DNA of 40,152 nucleotides from DAOTYE01 sp034434915 (GTDB lineage: Bacteria; Chloroflexota; Dehalococcoidia; Dehalococcoidales; RBG-16-60-22), in contig DAOTYE010000017.1 of assembly GCA_034434915.1 (NCBI GenBank), positions 1 to 40,152 on the forward strand, in the 5' to 3' direction. The notes below the pieces were generated by a model. It was not told the origin of the DNA and did no database searches. It saw only the letters and a program-made list of their open reading frames with translations. Below, one piece after another: positions 24,773-34,171 of the stretch. The first letter of the stretch is position 1, and each line of letters starts with the position of its first letter. The position numbers and the translations under genes were made by a program.

Positions 24773-25639
24773 ATGAACATCGTTGAGCAGGTAAAGCAGG
24801 GCAAGTTTGTCATCAGCGCTGAGATTGGCCCACCGAAAGGCGTGGACGTCAAAGAAATGCTGGAGACCGCAGAGATGATGCGCGGCAGGGTTGACGCCAT
24901 CAATGTTACTGACCAGCAGAGCTCGGCGATGAGGCTTGGCTCCCTGGCTACCTGCCGCCTGCTCCTGGAGAGAAAGCTCACCCCCGTCTTCCAGATAACC
25001 TGCCGTGACCGCAACCGCATCGCGCTCCAGTCTGACCTGCTCAGCGCTTATGTTCTCGGCGTGGAAAACGTCCTCTGCCTCACCGGGGACCACGTTTCTC
25101 TGGGCGACCATCCACAAGCCAAGCCTGTCTTTGACCTTGACTCTGTCTCACTCCTGCGCGCGGCAAAAGAGCTGGAGCAGGGACGTGATTTAGCCGGCAA
25201 AGAGCTGGCAGGCTCGCCCCGCTTCTGTCTCGGTGCAGTGGTCTCTCCCGGGGCTGATCCGGTAGAGCCCCAGATTCTTAAAATGGAGAAAAAGGTGAAA
25301 GCCGGGGCACAATTCTTCCAGACGCAGGCGGTCTATGAACCGCAGAAATTTGAGCAGTTCATGAAAGCCATTGCACACCTGAATGTGCCGGTGCTGGTGG
25401 GCATCGTCATGCTGAAGTCAGCCGGTATGGCGCGCTTTATGAACCGGAACGTCGCTGGTGTGCACGTGCCAGATAGTCTCATTGAGGAGATGGATAAAGC
25501 CACTGACCGCGCCAAAAAGAGTGTAGAAATTTCAGCACGCCTCATCAAGGAGATGAAACCTTTCTGCCAGGGAGTCCACATCATGGCGATTGGCTGGGAA
25601 AGAAAGGTCACTGAAGTGCTGGACGCCGCCGGGTTATAG
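24773..25639 (+). CDS. metF: methylenetetrahydrofolate reductase (MetF)
   Basis: A 288-residue TIM-barrel MetF with the N-terminal SAEIGPPKG, INVTDQQSSAMRLGSLA (about residues 43-59), LTGDH and GAQFFQTQAVY at about 182-192. It reduces 5,10-methylene-THF to 5-methyl-THF, the last step of the Wood-Ljungdahl methyl branch. It lacks a C-terminal regulatory domain. In acetogens MetF partners with the zinc/Fe-S protein MetV, which is encoded in this same locus at 34594. The start codon has a GGAGGT at a long spacing (about 12 nt). Confidence 0.9.
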   Translation: MNIVEQVKQGKFVISAEIGPPKGVDVKEMLETAEMMRGRVDAINVTDQQSSAMRLGSLATCRLLLERKLTPVFQITCRDRNRIALQSDLLSAYVLGVENVLCLTGDHVSLGDHPQAKPVFDLDSVSLLRAAKELEQGRDLAGKELAGSPRFCLGAVVSPGADPVEPQILKMEKKVKAGAQFFQTQAVYEPQKFEQFMKAIAHLNVPVLVGIVMLKSAGMARFMNRNVAGVHVPDSLIEEMDKATDRAKKSVEISARLIKEMKPFCQGVHIMAIGWERKVTEVLDAAGL

Positions 25640-25675
25640 CTCAGGTTTGATACTGCTTTAGAGGGCACGGTGCTA

Positions 25676-25704
25676 TTGGGAGAGCATCCTGCCGTAAATA
25701 AAAT
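25676..25704 (+). promoter_or_regulatory. possible promoter for the histidine kinase
   Basis: TTGGGA at 25676-25681 and TAAAAT at 25699-25704, spacer 17 nt, in the 83-nt gap between metF and the kinase. The -35 is imperfect. Confidence 0.4.
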
Positions 25705-25722
25705 AAGCAGGGGGTTTTGCTC

Positions 25723-27282
25723 ATGGCTCATGAGCCAGAGAGACAGCCCGAACAACAGCGCATAACTGCGCTGACACCTGAAGAGGCGGCGCTGATATAC
25801 AGAATCGGCGTCTTCGTGAGGATGAGGTGGCTGGCAATCGCCGGCGTCCTCATCGCCAGCACGGTCGCCACCCAGGTTTTTCACATAAACTTCCCACTGC
25901 TCCCCATCTTTTTCATTTGCGTGCTGATGGCGCTTTATAACCTCTTTTTCTACTACCAGGCTAAAACCCTGAAGGCAGAAAGCACCGGTACACTTGCTGG
26001 TAACCTGACCATGCCGCTAAAGCGATTGCTCACCATCCCCAAAGCCACCTCACCCATCGTGGAGAGAGCCCAGGCTACCGGCAATATCCACATTTCCGTT
26101 GACCTGGCGGTTTTCATCGTGCTCCTTCATTTCACGGGGGGCATAGAAAACCCGTTTATCTTTTACTTTATCTTCCACGTCATCCTGGCAGGCATTTTGC
26201 TACACTACCGCGTCGCCTACCTCATTGCCACCATTGCCACCGTCCTGGTTATTCTGCTGGTAGGGCTGGAATACGCCGGCGTCATCCCTCACGTTCATCT
26301 GGAAGGGTTCGCGCCTGCGGGTCTTTACCGGGATGAAAGCTATATTCTGGCTGTCATCATCGCCTTAGCCACCTGCCTTTACGCCTCAGCCTACATGGTT
26401 ACCAGTATCTCTGGCGAGCTGAGAAAACGCCAGCGCCAGGTAGTTGCCTTCCAACAGCAGGGCCTGCGTGAAAAGACCGAGGAGCTTGAGGTAGCCAGCA
26501 AAGAGGTGACCAAGCTGGAAGAAGGCAGGAAACAATTGCTCCGCTTTCTGGGAATCGCCTCCCATGACCTGAAAGCGCCCCTCGCCGCCGTCCAGAGCTA
26601 TCTCCAGCTTATGCTCAAAGGCTTCACCGGACCGCTGACTGACAAGCAAAAACAGATGGTGGAAAGAAGCAGTATCCGCATTACCGAGCTGCTAAAGCTC
26701 ATCAGCGACCTGCTGGATATTTCACGGATTGACGCCGGGCAGATTGTGGGAGAGATGGAGGAGACTTCTTACGCTAAAGTGGTGGAGGACGCCGTGGAAA
26801 CAATACGGAACCAGGCGGCAGAAAAGAAAATAAAGCTGACCAGTGAGCTACCCCGCCAGCTTCCCACGCTCAAAGCCTCAGGCGCCCGTCTGAAACAGGT
26901 CATCACCAACCTGCTCCACAACGCGGTCAAGTTCACACCGCCGGAGGGCATGATAAAAGTGAGGGTATCCGTGCGGGATGACGCCATTTACACTGAGGTC
27001 CTGGATACCGGCACAGGCATCAGCGCAGAAGATAAACCTAAACTGTTCCAGGACTTCTACCGCGGCAGTGATAAAGAAAAAGCCGGCACCGGACTGGGGC
27101 TTTCCATCGCCAGAAGAATTGTGGAAGCTCACGGCGGCAAAATCTGGGTAGAAAGCCCTAACCCGGAAGACCATGAAGGAAGAGGCAGTAAATTCACGTT
27201 TACTCTGCCCTTAAGTCTGGCACTATCCGCTGAGGAAGCCCAGCCACAGGCGCTTGAAAAGAAGGAGAAGCTATCCGGTTAG
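25723..27282 (+). CDS. membrane sensor histidine kinase
   Basis: A 519-residue kinase. The N-terminal 230 or so residues contain about six hydrophobic segments and no obvious periplasmic domain. A short coiled coil leads into HisKA with the phospho-acceptor H281 (ASHDLKAPL). The HATPase_c domain has N box NLLHNAVKF, G1 DTGTGIS, F box LFQDFYRG and G2 GTGLGLSI. All boxes are intact, so it should be active. Start ATG at 25723 with a GGGGG tract 8 nt upstream, rather than the in-frame TTG. It sits between metF and two response regulators, its likely partners. Confidence 0.88.
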   Translation: MAHEPERQPEQQRITALTPEEAALIYRIGVFVRMRWLAIAGVLIASTVATQVFHINFPLLPIFFICVLMALYNLFFYYQAKTLKAESTGTLAGNLTMPLKRLLTIPKATSPIVERAQATGNIHISVDLAVFIVLLHFTGGIENPFIFYFIFHVILAGILLHYRVAYLIATIATVLVILLVGLEYAGVIPHVHLEGFAPAGLYRDESYILAVIIALATCLYASAYMVTSISGELRKRQRQVVAFQQQGLREKTEELEVASKEVTKLEEGRKQLLRFLGIASHDLKAPLAAVQSYLQLMLKGFTGPLTDKQKQMVERSSIRITELLKLISDLLDISRIDAGQIVGEMEETSYAKVVEDAVETIRNQAAEKKIKLTSELPRQLPTLKASGARLKQVITNLLHNAVKFTPPEGMIKVRVSVRDDAIYTEVLDTGTGISAEDKPKLFQDFYRGSDKEKAGTGLGLSIARRIVEAHGGKIWVESPNPEDHEGRGSKFTFTLPLSLALSAEEAQPQALEKKEKLSG

Positions 27283-27287
27283 CCAAT

Positions 27288-27316
27288 TTGAAAATAAGAG
27301 CGAGCCAGCTTATAAT
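27288..27316 (+). promoter_or_regulatory. promoter for the response regulators
   Basis: TTGAAA at 27288-27293 and TATAAT at 27311-27316, spacer 17 nt, starting 6 nt after the kinase stop codon. Confidence 0.6.
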
Positions 27317-27338
27317 TTAATCTTGACGGAGGTGACAC

Positions 27339-27734
27339 ATGCCGCATAAAATCCTGATGGTTGATGACGACCCTGACATCAGAGAAGTGCTCAAGATGAT
27401 ACTTGAGTCTCAGGGTTATCAGACCGTCAGCGCCAGTGATGGTATTGAATGCATGGCTGCGTTGCGGGCAGAGAACCCGGACCTGATAATCCTTGACCTC
27501 CTGATGCCCAAAATGGACGGGTTCGCCGTGCTGAAGGAACTCCGGGAAGAAAAGTGGGCACAGTACCGGCAGATTCCCATTTTAATTCTCAGTTCCATCC
27601 GGGAGGGCGCCGCCCGCCGCCGGTGGGAGCTGGAGACCGCCCTGGAACTTGATGTGGACGATTATATTGACAAACCTATTGAACCAGAGGTGCTCCTGAA
27701 AAGCATTGAAAGGCTCCTGTCAAAGAAAAAGTAG
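27339..27734 (+). CDS. single-domain response regulator 1
   Basis: A 131-residue CheY-like receiver with no output domain. Acidic pocket DDDPD near residues 9-13, phospho-acceptor D53 (LIILDLLMPKMDGF), conserved Ser (ILSS) and K in YIDKP. The loop before YIDKP carries an extra charged segment (REGAARRRWELETALELDVDD) longer than in CheY. Ribosome site GGAGGTGAC. Without a DNA-binding domain it must act by protein interaction or phosphotransfer. Confidence 0.85.
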   Translation: MPHKILMVDDDPDIREVLKMILESQGYQTVSASDGIECMAALRAENPDLIILDLLMPKMDGFAVLKELREEKWAQYRQIPILILSSIREGAARRRWELETALELDVDDYIDKPIEPEVLLKSIERLLSKKK

Positions 27735-27770
27735 CCCGGCTCCCAGAAATGGCAAAGGAGGAAAGCTGAA

Positions 27771-28157
27771 GTGACTCCAAAAGCCAGGATTTTAGTAATT
27801 GATGATGACCCTGATTTCGTGGAAGCGACCAGGCTGGTGCTGGAAGGAGGAGGCTATGAGGTCTTTTCCGCCTTTGAAGGGACTGACGGACTGCGCAAGG
27901 CGAAAGAGAGTAAGCCGCAGTTGATTATCCTGGACGTCATCATGCCCGGCAAAGACGGTTTCATGGTGGCACAACAGCTCAAGAAAGACCCTGAACTCGG
28001 CAAGATTCCGGTGCTGATGCTGACCAGCTTTGCGGAAAAAGGGGCTGGCAGTTCAATTGCTTTCACTGGCGGGCTTTCCCTTGAGACTGAGGACTATATT
28101 GATAAGCCTGTCAGCCCTGAGGAACTGCTGAGGCGCGTTCAGAAGCACCTCAAATGA
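27771..28157 (+). CDS. single-domain response regulator 2
   Basis: A 128-residue receiver with DDDPD near residues 9-13, phospho-acceptor D55 (LIILDVIMPGKDGF) and YIDKP near the C-terminus. It is a homologue of the preceding gene, including a long loop before YIDKP, so the pair may have arisen by duplication. Start GTG at 27771 with AAAGGAGG upstream. No output domain. Confidence 0.85.
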   Translation: MTPKARILVIDDDPDFVEATRLVLEGGGYEVFSAFEGTDGLRKAKESKPQLIILDVIMPGKDGFMVAQQLKKDPELGKIPVLMLTSFAEKGAGSSIAFTGGLSLETEDYIDKPVSPEELLRRVQKHLK

Positions 28158-28260
28158 ACTGGCTTAATGAGCGCGGTGCTCCGCCTGGTTCCCACAGGTC
28201 GCCCAAGAAGCCATTCAGGCTTATTTGACGTGCAAGATTATAACATAGAAAGGACAAAAA

Positions 28261-28839
28261 ATGACGGTGGCACAGAAGCCCTCTGAAATAACTCCCAGCC
28301 CTTCTCTACGCAGGCAAATTGAGGAACTGAGTGGCCAGATGGTCGCCGCCTGTTTCCAGTGCCAGAAATGCACCAATGGCTGTCCGGTAACCTTCGCCAT
28401 GGATATCATGCCCCACCATCTCATCCGCCTCCTTCACCTGGGCATGGTGGAGCAGGCACTGAACAGCGCCACCATCTGGGTCTGCGCCTCCTGCGAGACC
28501 TGCACCACCAGATGTCCAAACAATATTGATATTGCTCACCTGATGGATACGTTGAGACAGCTGTCCTGCCAAAAAGGAACTAAAGCCCCACACCGAAGCG
28601 TCCCCATCTTCCACAGCACTTTCCTGGCTTCAATTGAAAGACACGGCAGGTTGCACGAGCTTGAGATGGCGGCACGCTACACTCTGAAAACCAGTGGTGT
28701 GGCAGGGCTACTGAAGCAAGCAAAGCAGGGCTTGACCATGTTCTCCAAAGGTAAGCTTAAACTCCTCCCATCCTCGCCGCGCGGCAAAAAACAGGTAAAG
28801 GATATCTTCCGCAGAACAGGAGACAGAGGCAGATGCTGA
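28261..28839 (+). CDS. hdrC: heterodisulfide reductase subunit C-like iron-sulfur protein
   Basis: A 192-residue HdrC with two complete [4Fe-4S] motifs: C31-x2-C34-x2-C37-x3-C41-P and C75-x2-C78-x2-C81-x3-C85-P. The C-terminal 90 residues are basic. HdrC transfers electrons between HdrA and HdrB. Its gene overlaps hdrB by 7 nt, indicating coupled translation. The AAAGGACAAAAA site precedes the ATG. Confidence 0.9.
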   Translation: MTVAQKPSEITPSPSLRRQIEELSGQMVAACFQCQKCTNGCPVTFAMDIMPHHLIRLLHLGMVEQALNSATIWVCASCETCTTRCPNNIDIAHLMDTLRQLSCQKGTKAPHRSVPIFHSTFLASIERHGRLHELEMAARYTLKTSGVAGLLKQAKQGLTMFSKGKLKLLPSSPRGKKQVKDIFRRTGDRGRC

Positions 28840-29693
28840 AAGTCTCCTATTATCCCGGCTGTTCCCTTGAAGGCACCGCCAGAGAATACGCTGAGTCCAT
28901 CGCCGCGGTCTCCAAGATGCTGGGTATTGAGCTTGCGGAGCTGGAGGACTGGAACTGCTGCGGCGCCTCCTCAGCCCATGCCATGAGCGATGAGCTGGCG
29001 TTCGCCCTGCCCGCGCGCAACCTGCTCATCGCCGATAAAGCCGGCAAAGACTTAGTAGTCCCCTGCGCCGCCTGCTACTCACGGCTGAAAACCGCCGAAA
29101 AGAAGTTGAAGAACGGCAAAAAGCCAGCTGAGATGGAAGCTAACTACCAGGGCGGCTTTCAGGTCAAGCATTTCTCCAGCTACCTCTGGGAAGAGATTGG
29201 TGAGAAGTCCGTTAGAGAAAAAATCGCCAAGCCACTTAATGGATTAAAGGTAGTCTGCTATTACGGCTGTTTAATCACCAGACCTCCTGAGACCACCGGC
29301 GCCGCTGACCCGGACAATCCGGAGTCCATGGACAACCTAATGGAAGCCTTAGGCGCTGACGTCCGCCCATGGTCTTATAAGACGGACTGTTGCGGCGGCG
29401 GTCACAGCCTCACCCTCCCTGAGATTGCCCGGAAGCTGACGCAGAAGCTCTTTGATATGGCGGCAGAAGCCGGCGCTGAGGCAATCGTGACTGCCTGCCC
29501 GATGTGCCAGTCAAACCTGGACTCATATCAGCCAGAGATTTCACGGGAAGCCGGCAAAGAATACCGCATCCCCATCTTCTATTTCACTGAGCTGATGGGG
29601 CTTGCCTTTGGGCACCCCTCGGCAGGGAAGTGGCTTGCGCGGCACATGGTTGACCCCAGACCGCTTCTGCGGCAGAAAGGACTGCTGTCATGA
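28833..29693 (+). CDS. hdrB: heterodisulfide reductase subunit B-like protein
   Basis: A 286-residue HdrB with two CCG domains: YYPGCSLEG with WNCCGASSAH and PCAACYSRL, then CYYGCL with DCCGGGHSL and ACPMCQSNL. All cysteines needed for the two unusual [4Fe-4S] clusters appear to be present. In methanogens HdrB reduces the CoM-S-S-CoB disulfide; in acetogen-type loci its substrate is unknown and it may link to MetFV. It overlaps hdrC at the start and hdrA at the end (ATGA). Confidence 0.9.
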   Translation: MLKVSYYPGCSLEGTAREYAESIAAVSKMLGIELAELEDWNCCGASSAHAMSDELAFALPARNLLIADKAGKDLVVPCAACYSRLKTAEKKLKNGKKPAEMEANYQGGFQVKHFSSYLWEEIGEKSVREKIAKPLNGLKVVCYYGCLITRPPETTGAADPDNPESMDNLMEALGADVRPWSYKTDCCGGGHSLTLPEIARKLTQKLFDMAAEAGAEAIVTACPMCQSNLDSYQPEISREAGKEYRIPIFYFTELMGLAFGHPSAGKWLARHMVDPRPLLRQKGLLS

Positions 29694-32600
29694 GCAATAA
29701 TGGCAACGGCAAGAAACCGGCGCAGAACAAAATAGGCGCAGTGATGGTGGTGGGAGGCGGCATCTGCGGCATGCAGTCTGCCCTGGACCTCGCCAACTCA
29801 GGTTTCAAAGTCTACCTCGTTGAGGAAACGTCAGCCATCGGCGGCAGGATGTCCCAATTGGATAAAACCTTCCCCACCAATGACTGCTCCATGTGCATGA
29901 TTTCCCCCAAGCTCATTGAGGTAGGCAAACACCTCAACATAGAGATTCTGTCAAATGCTCAGGTGCAGTCCCTGGAAGGAGAAGCAGGCAACTTCAAAGT
30001 CAAAATCCTGCAGAAACCGCGCTATATTGATATTCAGAAGTGCAGTGCCTGCGGCGATTGCCGTGATGCCTGCCCCGTGGACTTAATCAACGATTTTGAG
30101 CAGGGACTATCCACACGCAAGGCAATCCACAAACGCTATCCCCAGGCTATCCCGGGCGCCTATTCTATCAGCAAAGCCGCCCGCCCCCCCTGCAAGCTCA
30201 CCTGCCCGGCGGGCTGTAATGGACAGGGATATATCGCCCTGATTTCAAAAGGCAAATATCTTGAAGCTCTGAACCACATCAAGCAGTGGATACCGCTTCC
30301 TGCAGTGGTGGGGAGAATTTGCCATCATCCTTGCGAGAAGGAGTGCAACCGCAACCAGGTGGACGAACCGCTCGCCATCGCGCCTCTCAAGCGGTTTGCC
30401 GCAGACATCGTCCGCCAGAAACGCCAGAAGGGTGAAATCCCGCCGGAAGAAAAGCCGGTAATTGACCCCGCCAAGCCGAAAGTTGCCATCGTTGGTGCAG
30501 GTCCTTCCGGACTCACCTGCGCCTATGATTTGGTCAAGCTGGGTTATCCGGTGACCATCTTTGAAGCCGCCTCTCAACCCGGCGGTCAGCTCTGGTCAGC
30601 GATTCCCAAATACCGCCTCCCCAAAGACGTCCTCGCGGCGGACATTAAAGACATTATTGACCTGGGCATAGAGCTGAAGCTCAATACCCCCATCAACGGC
30701 AAGCCATCCCTTGACGACCTGAAAGCGCAGGGCTACAAAGCGATTTATCTGGCAATCGGCGCCCAGAAAAGCCGCAGTCTGCCCATACCCGGCGTAGATT
30801 TGCCGCAGGTCCTGCTGGCGCTGGACTTCCTGCGTGACGTAAACCAGGGCAAGGAAGTCAAAATTGGCAACAACGTGCTGGTCATCGGTGGCGGCAATGT
30901 TGCCATGGACGTGGCGCGGACCGCGCGGCGGCTGGGAGCGAAGGAAGTCCGTGCCGTCTGTCTGGAGTCAGCGGAGGAGATGCCCGCCCATCCCTGGGAG
31001 ATAGAGGAAGCAAAAGAAGAAGGCATCAGGATTGAGAACCGCTGGGGTCCCAAACAGATACTCGCTCAAGACGGCAGAGTATCTGGGGTGGAGTTTGAAA
31101 AATGCACCGCCGTCTTTGACAGCCAGGGGAAATTCAGCCCCACATTTGATAAATCAGTCACCACCAGATTTGAGGCTGACACGGTCATCATAGCCATCGG
31201 GCAGGCGGCAGATACCTCCGCCATCTCAGGGAGCAAAAACATCAAAACGACCAGAGGCGGATGGCTCATCGTTGACCCGGTCACGCTGGAGACGGGTGAA
31301 CCAGGCGTCTTCGCCGGCGGAGACGGGGTCACCGGACCCAAGTCTGCGGTGGAAGCCATCAGCCAGGGGCATGAAGCAGCGATATCAATAGACCGCTATC
31401 TGCACAAAGCGGACCTCAGAGAAAACCGCCCATTGAAGAAAGAGGAGCCCGCGCCCCTGCCGGAAGGAAAACACCAGAAGAAAGCGCGCCGGCACGCCAA
31501 TAAGATACCGCTGGAAAAACGGCTCACCACCTTTGATGAGCTGGAAGAGACCTTCTCTGAAGAAGCGGCAGTGAAAGAAGCGGAGAGGTGCCTGGACTGC
31601 GGTCTGTGCAGTGAGTGTCTGCAGTGCGTGGCAGTGTGCCAGGCGAAAGCCATTGACCACACCATGAAAGAGAAGACGGTGGAAATCCAGGTCGGTTCCG
31701 TGGTGCTGGCACCCGGCTTTGAGCCGGTAGACGCCAGAATTAAAAGTGAGTATGGCTATGGCAGGATGGCGAACGTAGTCACCAGCATGGAGTTTGAGCG
31801 CATCCTCTCTGCCTCAGGACCCTTCCAGGGCAAGGTGCTCCGCCCCTCAGATGGTAAGCACCCGGTGAAGATTGCCTGGATTCAGTGCGTCGGGTCGCGA
31901 GACGAGACCTGCGGTAAAGACTATTGCTCCTCCGTCTGCTGTATGTATGCCACGAAGGAAGCAATCATCGCCCGGGAGCACGAGAGCACCATCAAGCCCA
32001 CCATTTTCTATAACGACCTGCGCGCCTTCGGCAAAGGCTTTGAGCGCTATTATGAATCAGCTAAAAGCAAGTTCGGCATCCGCTATGTGAAGAGCATCCC
32101 GTCCGGGGTGAAAGAGCTCCAGCAGAGCAAAAACCTGCTCCTGGAATACCTCAGCGATGACGGCAAAAAAGTCCAGGAGGAGTTTGACATGGTGGTCCTG
32201 TCCGTGGGACTTCAGCCGTCAGCGAGCGCCAAAGAGCTGGCGGAGAAGCTCGGCGTAGCGACTGATAAGTTTGGCTTCTGCCAGACGGAGGAGCTGGCTC
32301 CCAATATCACCTCGCGTGAGGGCATTTATGTTGCCGGCGCCTTCAGCGCGCCGATGGATATCCCGGAGTCAGTGATGAGCGCCTCCAGCGCCGCCTGCCT
32401 CGCTTCTCAGGACATCGCCGAAGCCCGCGGCACGATGGTGAAACTAAAAGAGTACCCGCCGGAGATGGAGCTGGACAAGCCCGAGCCGAGGGTGGGTGTC
32501 TTCGTCTGCCGCTGTGGGGCGAATATCGCCCGTGTGGTTGATGTGCCCAGCGTGGTAGAATATGCCCGCACTTTGCCCGGCGTTGTCCATGCGGAAGAAA

Positions 32601-34153
32601 ACCTTTACACCTGCTCCACGGATACCCAGAACAAAATCATCAAAGCCATCAAAGAGAAAGGCTTAAACCGCATCGTGGTGGCTTCCTGCAGTCCGCGCAC
32701 CCACGAGCCCCTCTTCCAGGACACCATCCGCGAGGGCGGCTTGAACAAGTATCTCTTTGACATGGCGAATATCAGGGACCAGTGCTCCTGGGTGCATGCC
32801 ACCCACATGCCGCAGGCGACCGATAAAGCCAAAGACCTGGTGCGCATGGCAGTCGCCCGTGCCGCTACCCTCACACCCCTCCACGAGTCACAGGTGGAGG
32901 TGAAGCGCAGGGGTCTGGTGATTGGCGGAGGGCTATCCGGGATGACCGCCGCCCTCGGGCTGGCGCAGCAAGGCTATGAAGCCGTCCTGGTGGAAAAAGA
33001 GAATGAGCTGGGCGGCAATCTGCGGCGCATTCACTATACCGCCGGCAAAAGCGACCCGCAGGCACTGCTGGCATCCCTGATTAAGCGGATAAGAGCGGAA
33101 AAGAAAGTAACTGTCTATACCGGTGCCGAGGTAAAGAGCTTCTCCGGGTTCATTGGCAATTATGTCAGTGAAATCGCCACCGGGGACGGCAAAACCGTGA
33201 GACTGGAACACGGTGTGGTCATCATCGCCACCGGCGGCACGGAGTATAAACCGACCGAATATCTTTATGGCAAAGCTGGTAACGTTCTCACCCAGCTTGA
33301 GCTGGAAAACAAAATTGCTGAGGGTGATGAAGGCATCAAGAAGCTGAAGTCAGTGGTGATGATACAGTGCGTCGGCTCACGGGAAGGCGACCATATGTAT
33401 TGTAGCCGCGTCTGCTGTACCCAGGCGGTCACTAACGCCCTGAAACTAAAAGAGCAGAACCCTGATGCTGATATTTATATCCTTTACCGGGACATCCGCA
33501 CCTACGGCATGAATGAGCTTCTCTACCGTGAAGCCCGCAATAAGGGTGTGGTATTCATCAGGTATGAGCTGGAAAAGAAGCCCCAGGTCAGCCAGGAAGA
33601 CGGCAGGCTGAAAGTAAACGTACTTGACACCAACCTTGGCGCAGAAATCTCGCTGGAGCCGGACATGGTGGTGCTGAGCGCCGCCATCCGTCCCCAGCCT
33701 GATGGGGAAGAGCTTGCCCGCCGGCTGAAACTGCCCATCACCCAGGACCGGTTCTACATGGAAGCCCACATGAAACTGCGCCCCCTGGACTTCATCAATG
33801 ACGGTATGTTCCTCTGCGGGCTGGCGCATTCGCCCAAGTCCATGGCGGAATCAATCGTGCAGGCGAGAGGCGCCGTATCGCGGGCAGTGACCATCCTCTC
33901 CAAACCCTATCTCATGGTCAGCGGCATCGTCTCGGTGGTGGATGCCGAAAAGTGTGTTGCCTGCCTCACCTGCGTCCGCTCCTGTCCCTTTGATGTGCCC
34001 AAAATCAATAGCGATGGCGTCGCCCAGATTGAAGCGGCGGCTTGCCAGGGGTGCGGTATCTGCACCAGCCTGTGCCCGCGCAAGGCAATCACCTTACAGC
34101 ATTACTCTGATGACCAGGTGATTGCCAAGATAGACGTTTTATGTCCATCGTAA
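29690..34153 (+). CDS. hdrA: giant HdrA fusion: HdrA - GltD-like - HdrA
   Basis: A 1487-residue protein, about twice the usual HdrA length. In order: FAD Rossmann GGGICGMQSALDLA (about 22-35) and DCSMCMISPK; a [4Fe-4S] site from C118; a GltD-like unit from about 165 (CKLTCPAGCNGQGYIALI, then GAGPSG about 267 and GGGNVAMDVARTARRLG about 402); a cysteine-rich site CLDCGLCSECLQC (about 634); the rest of HdrA module 1 (WIQCVGSRDE about 730); a second HdrA module (VFVCRCGANIA about 937, GGGLSGMTAALGLA about 1077, IQCVGSREGD about 1224); and two C-terminal ferredoxin motifs from C1422 and about 1452. It could hold three flavins plus an NAD(P)H site. The frame is intact. It overlaps hdrB by 4 nt. 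Confidence 0.9.
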   Translation: MSNNGNGKKPAQNKIGAVMVVGGGICGMQSALDLANSGFKVYLVEETSAIGGRMSQLDKTFPTNDCSMCMISPKLIEVGKHLNIEILSNAQVQSLEGEAGNFKVKILQKPRYIDIQKCSACGDCRDACPVDLINDFEQGLSTRKAIHKRYPQAIPGAYSISKAARPPCKLTCPAGCNGQGYIALISKGKYLEALNHIKQWIPLPAVVGRICHHPCEKECNRNQVDEPLAIAPLKRFAADIVRQKRQKGEIPPEEKPVIDPAKPKVAIVGAGPSGLTCAYDLVKLGYPVTIFEAASQPGGQLWSAIPKYRLPKDVLAADIKDIIDLGIELKLNTPINGKPSLDDLKAQGYKAIYLAIGAQKSRSLPIPGVDLPQVLLALDFLRDVNQGKEVKIGNNVLVIGGGNVAMDVARTARRLGAKEVRAVCLESAEEMPAHPWEIEEAKEEGIRIENRWGPKQILAQDGRVSGVEFEKCTAVFDSQGKFSPTFDKSVTTRFEADTVIIAIGQAADTSAISGSKNIKTTRGGWLIVDPVTLETGEPGVFAGGDGVTGPKSAVEAISQGHEAAISIDRYLHKADLRENRPLKKEEPAPLPEGKHQKKARRHANKIPLEKRLTTFDELEETFSEEAAVKEAERCLDCGLCSECLQCVAVCQAKAIDHTMKEKTVEIQVGSVVLAPGFEPVDARIKSEYGYGRMANVVTSMEFERILSASGPFQGKVLRPSDGKHPVKIAWIQCVGSRDETCGKDYCSSVCCMYATKEAIIAREHESTIKPTIFYNDLRAFGKGFERYYESAKSKFGIRYVKSIPSGVKELQQSKNLLLEYLSDDGKKVQEEFDMVVLSVGLQPSASAKELAEKLGVATDKFGFCQTEELAPNITSREGIYVAGAFSAPMDIPESVMSASSAACLASQDIAEARGTMVKLKEYPPEMELDKPEPRVGVFVCRCGANIARVVDVPSVVEYARTLPGVVHAEENLYTCSTDTQNKIIKAIKEKGLNRIVVASCSPRTHEPLFQDTIREGGLNKYLFDMANIRDQCSWVHATHMPQATDKAKDLVRMAVARAATLTPLHESQVEVKRRGLVIGGGLSGMTAALGLAQQGYEAVLVEKENELGGNLRRIHYTAGKSDPQALLASLIKRIRAEKKVTVYTGAEVKSFSGFIGNYVSEIATGDGKTVRLEHGVVIIATGGTEYKPTEYLYGKAGNVLTQLELENKIAEGDEGIKKLKSVVMIQCVGSREGDHMYCSRVCCTQAVTNALKLKEQNPDADIYILYRDIRTYGMNELLYREARNKGVVFIRYELEKKPQVSQEDGRLKVNVLDTNLGAEISLEPDMVVLSAAIRPQPDGEELARRLKLPITQDRFYMEAHMKLRPLDFINDGMFLCGLAHSPKSMAESIVQARGAVSRAVTILSKPYLMVSGIVSVVDAEKCVACLTCVRSCPFDVPKINSDGVAQIEAAACQGCGICTSLCPRKAITLQHYSDDQVIAKIDVLCPS

Positions 34154-34171
34154 GCATGGAAGGAGAAAAGC

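Noticed and set aside
28158..28260. Promoter directly upstream of hdrC
   Set aside because: TTGACG and TATAAC are present but only 8 nt apart; no correctly spaced pair was found.
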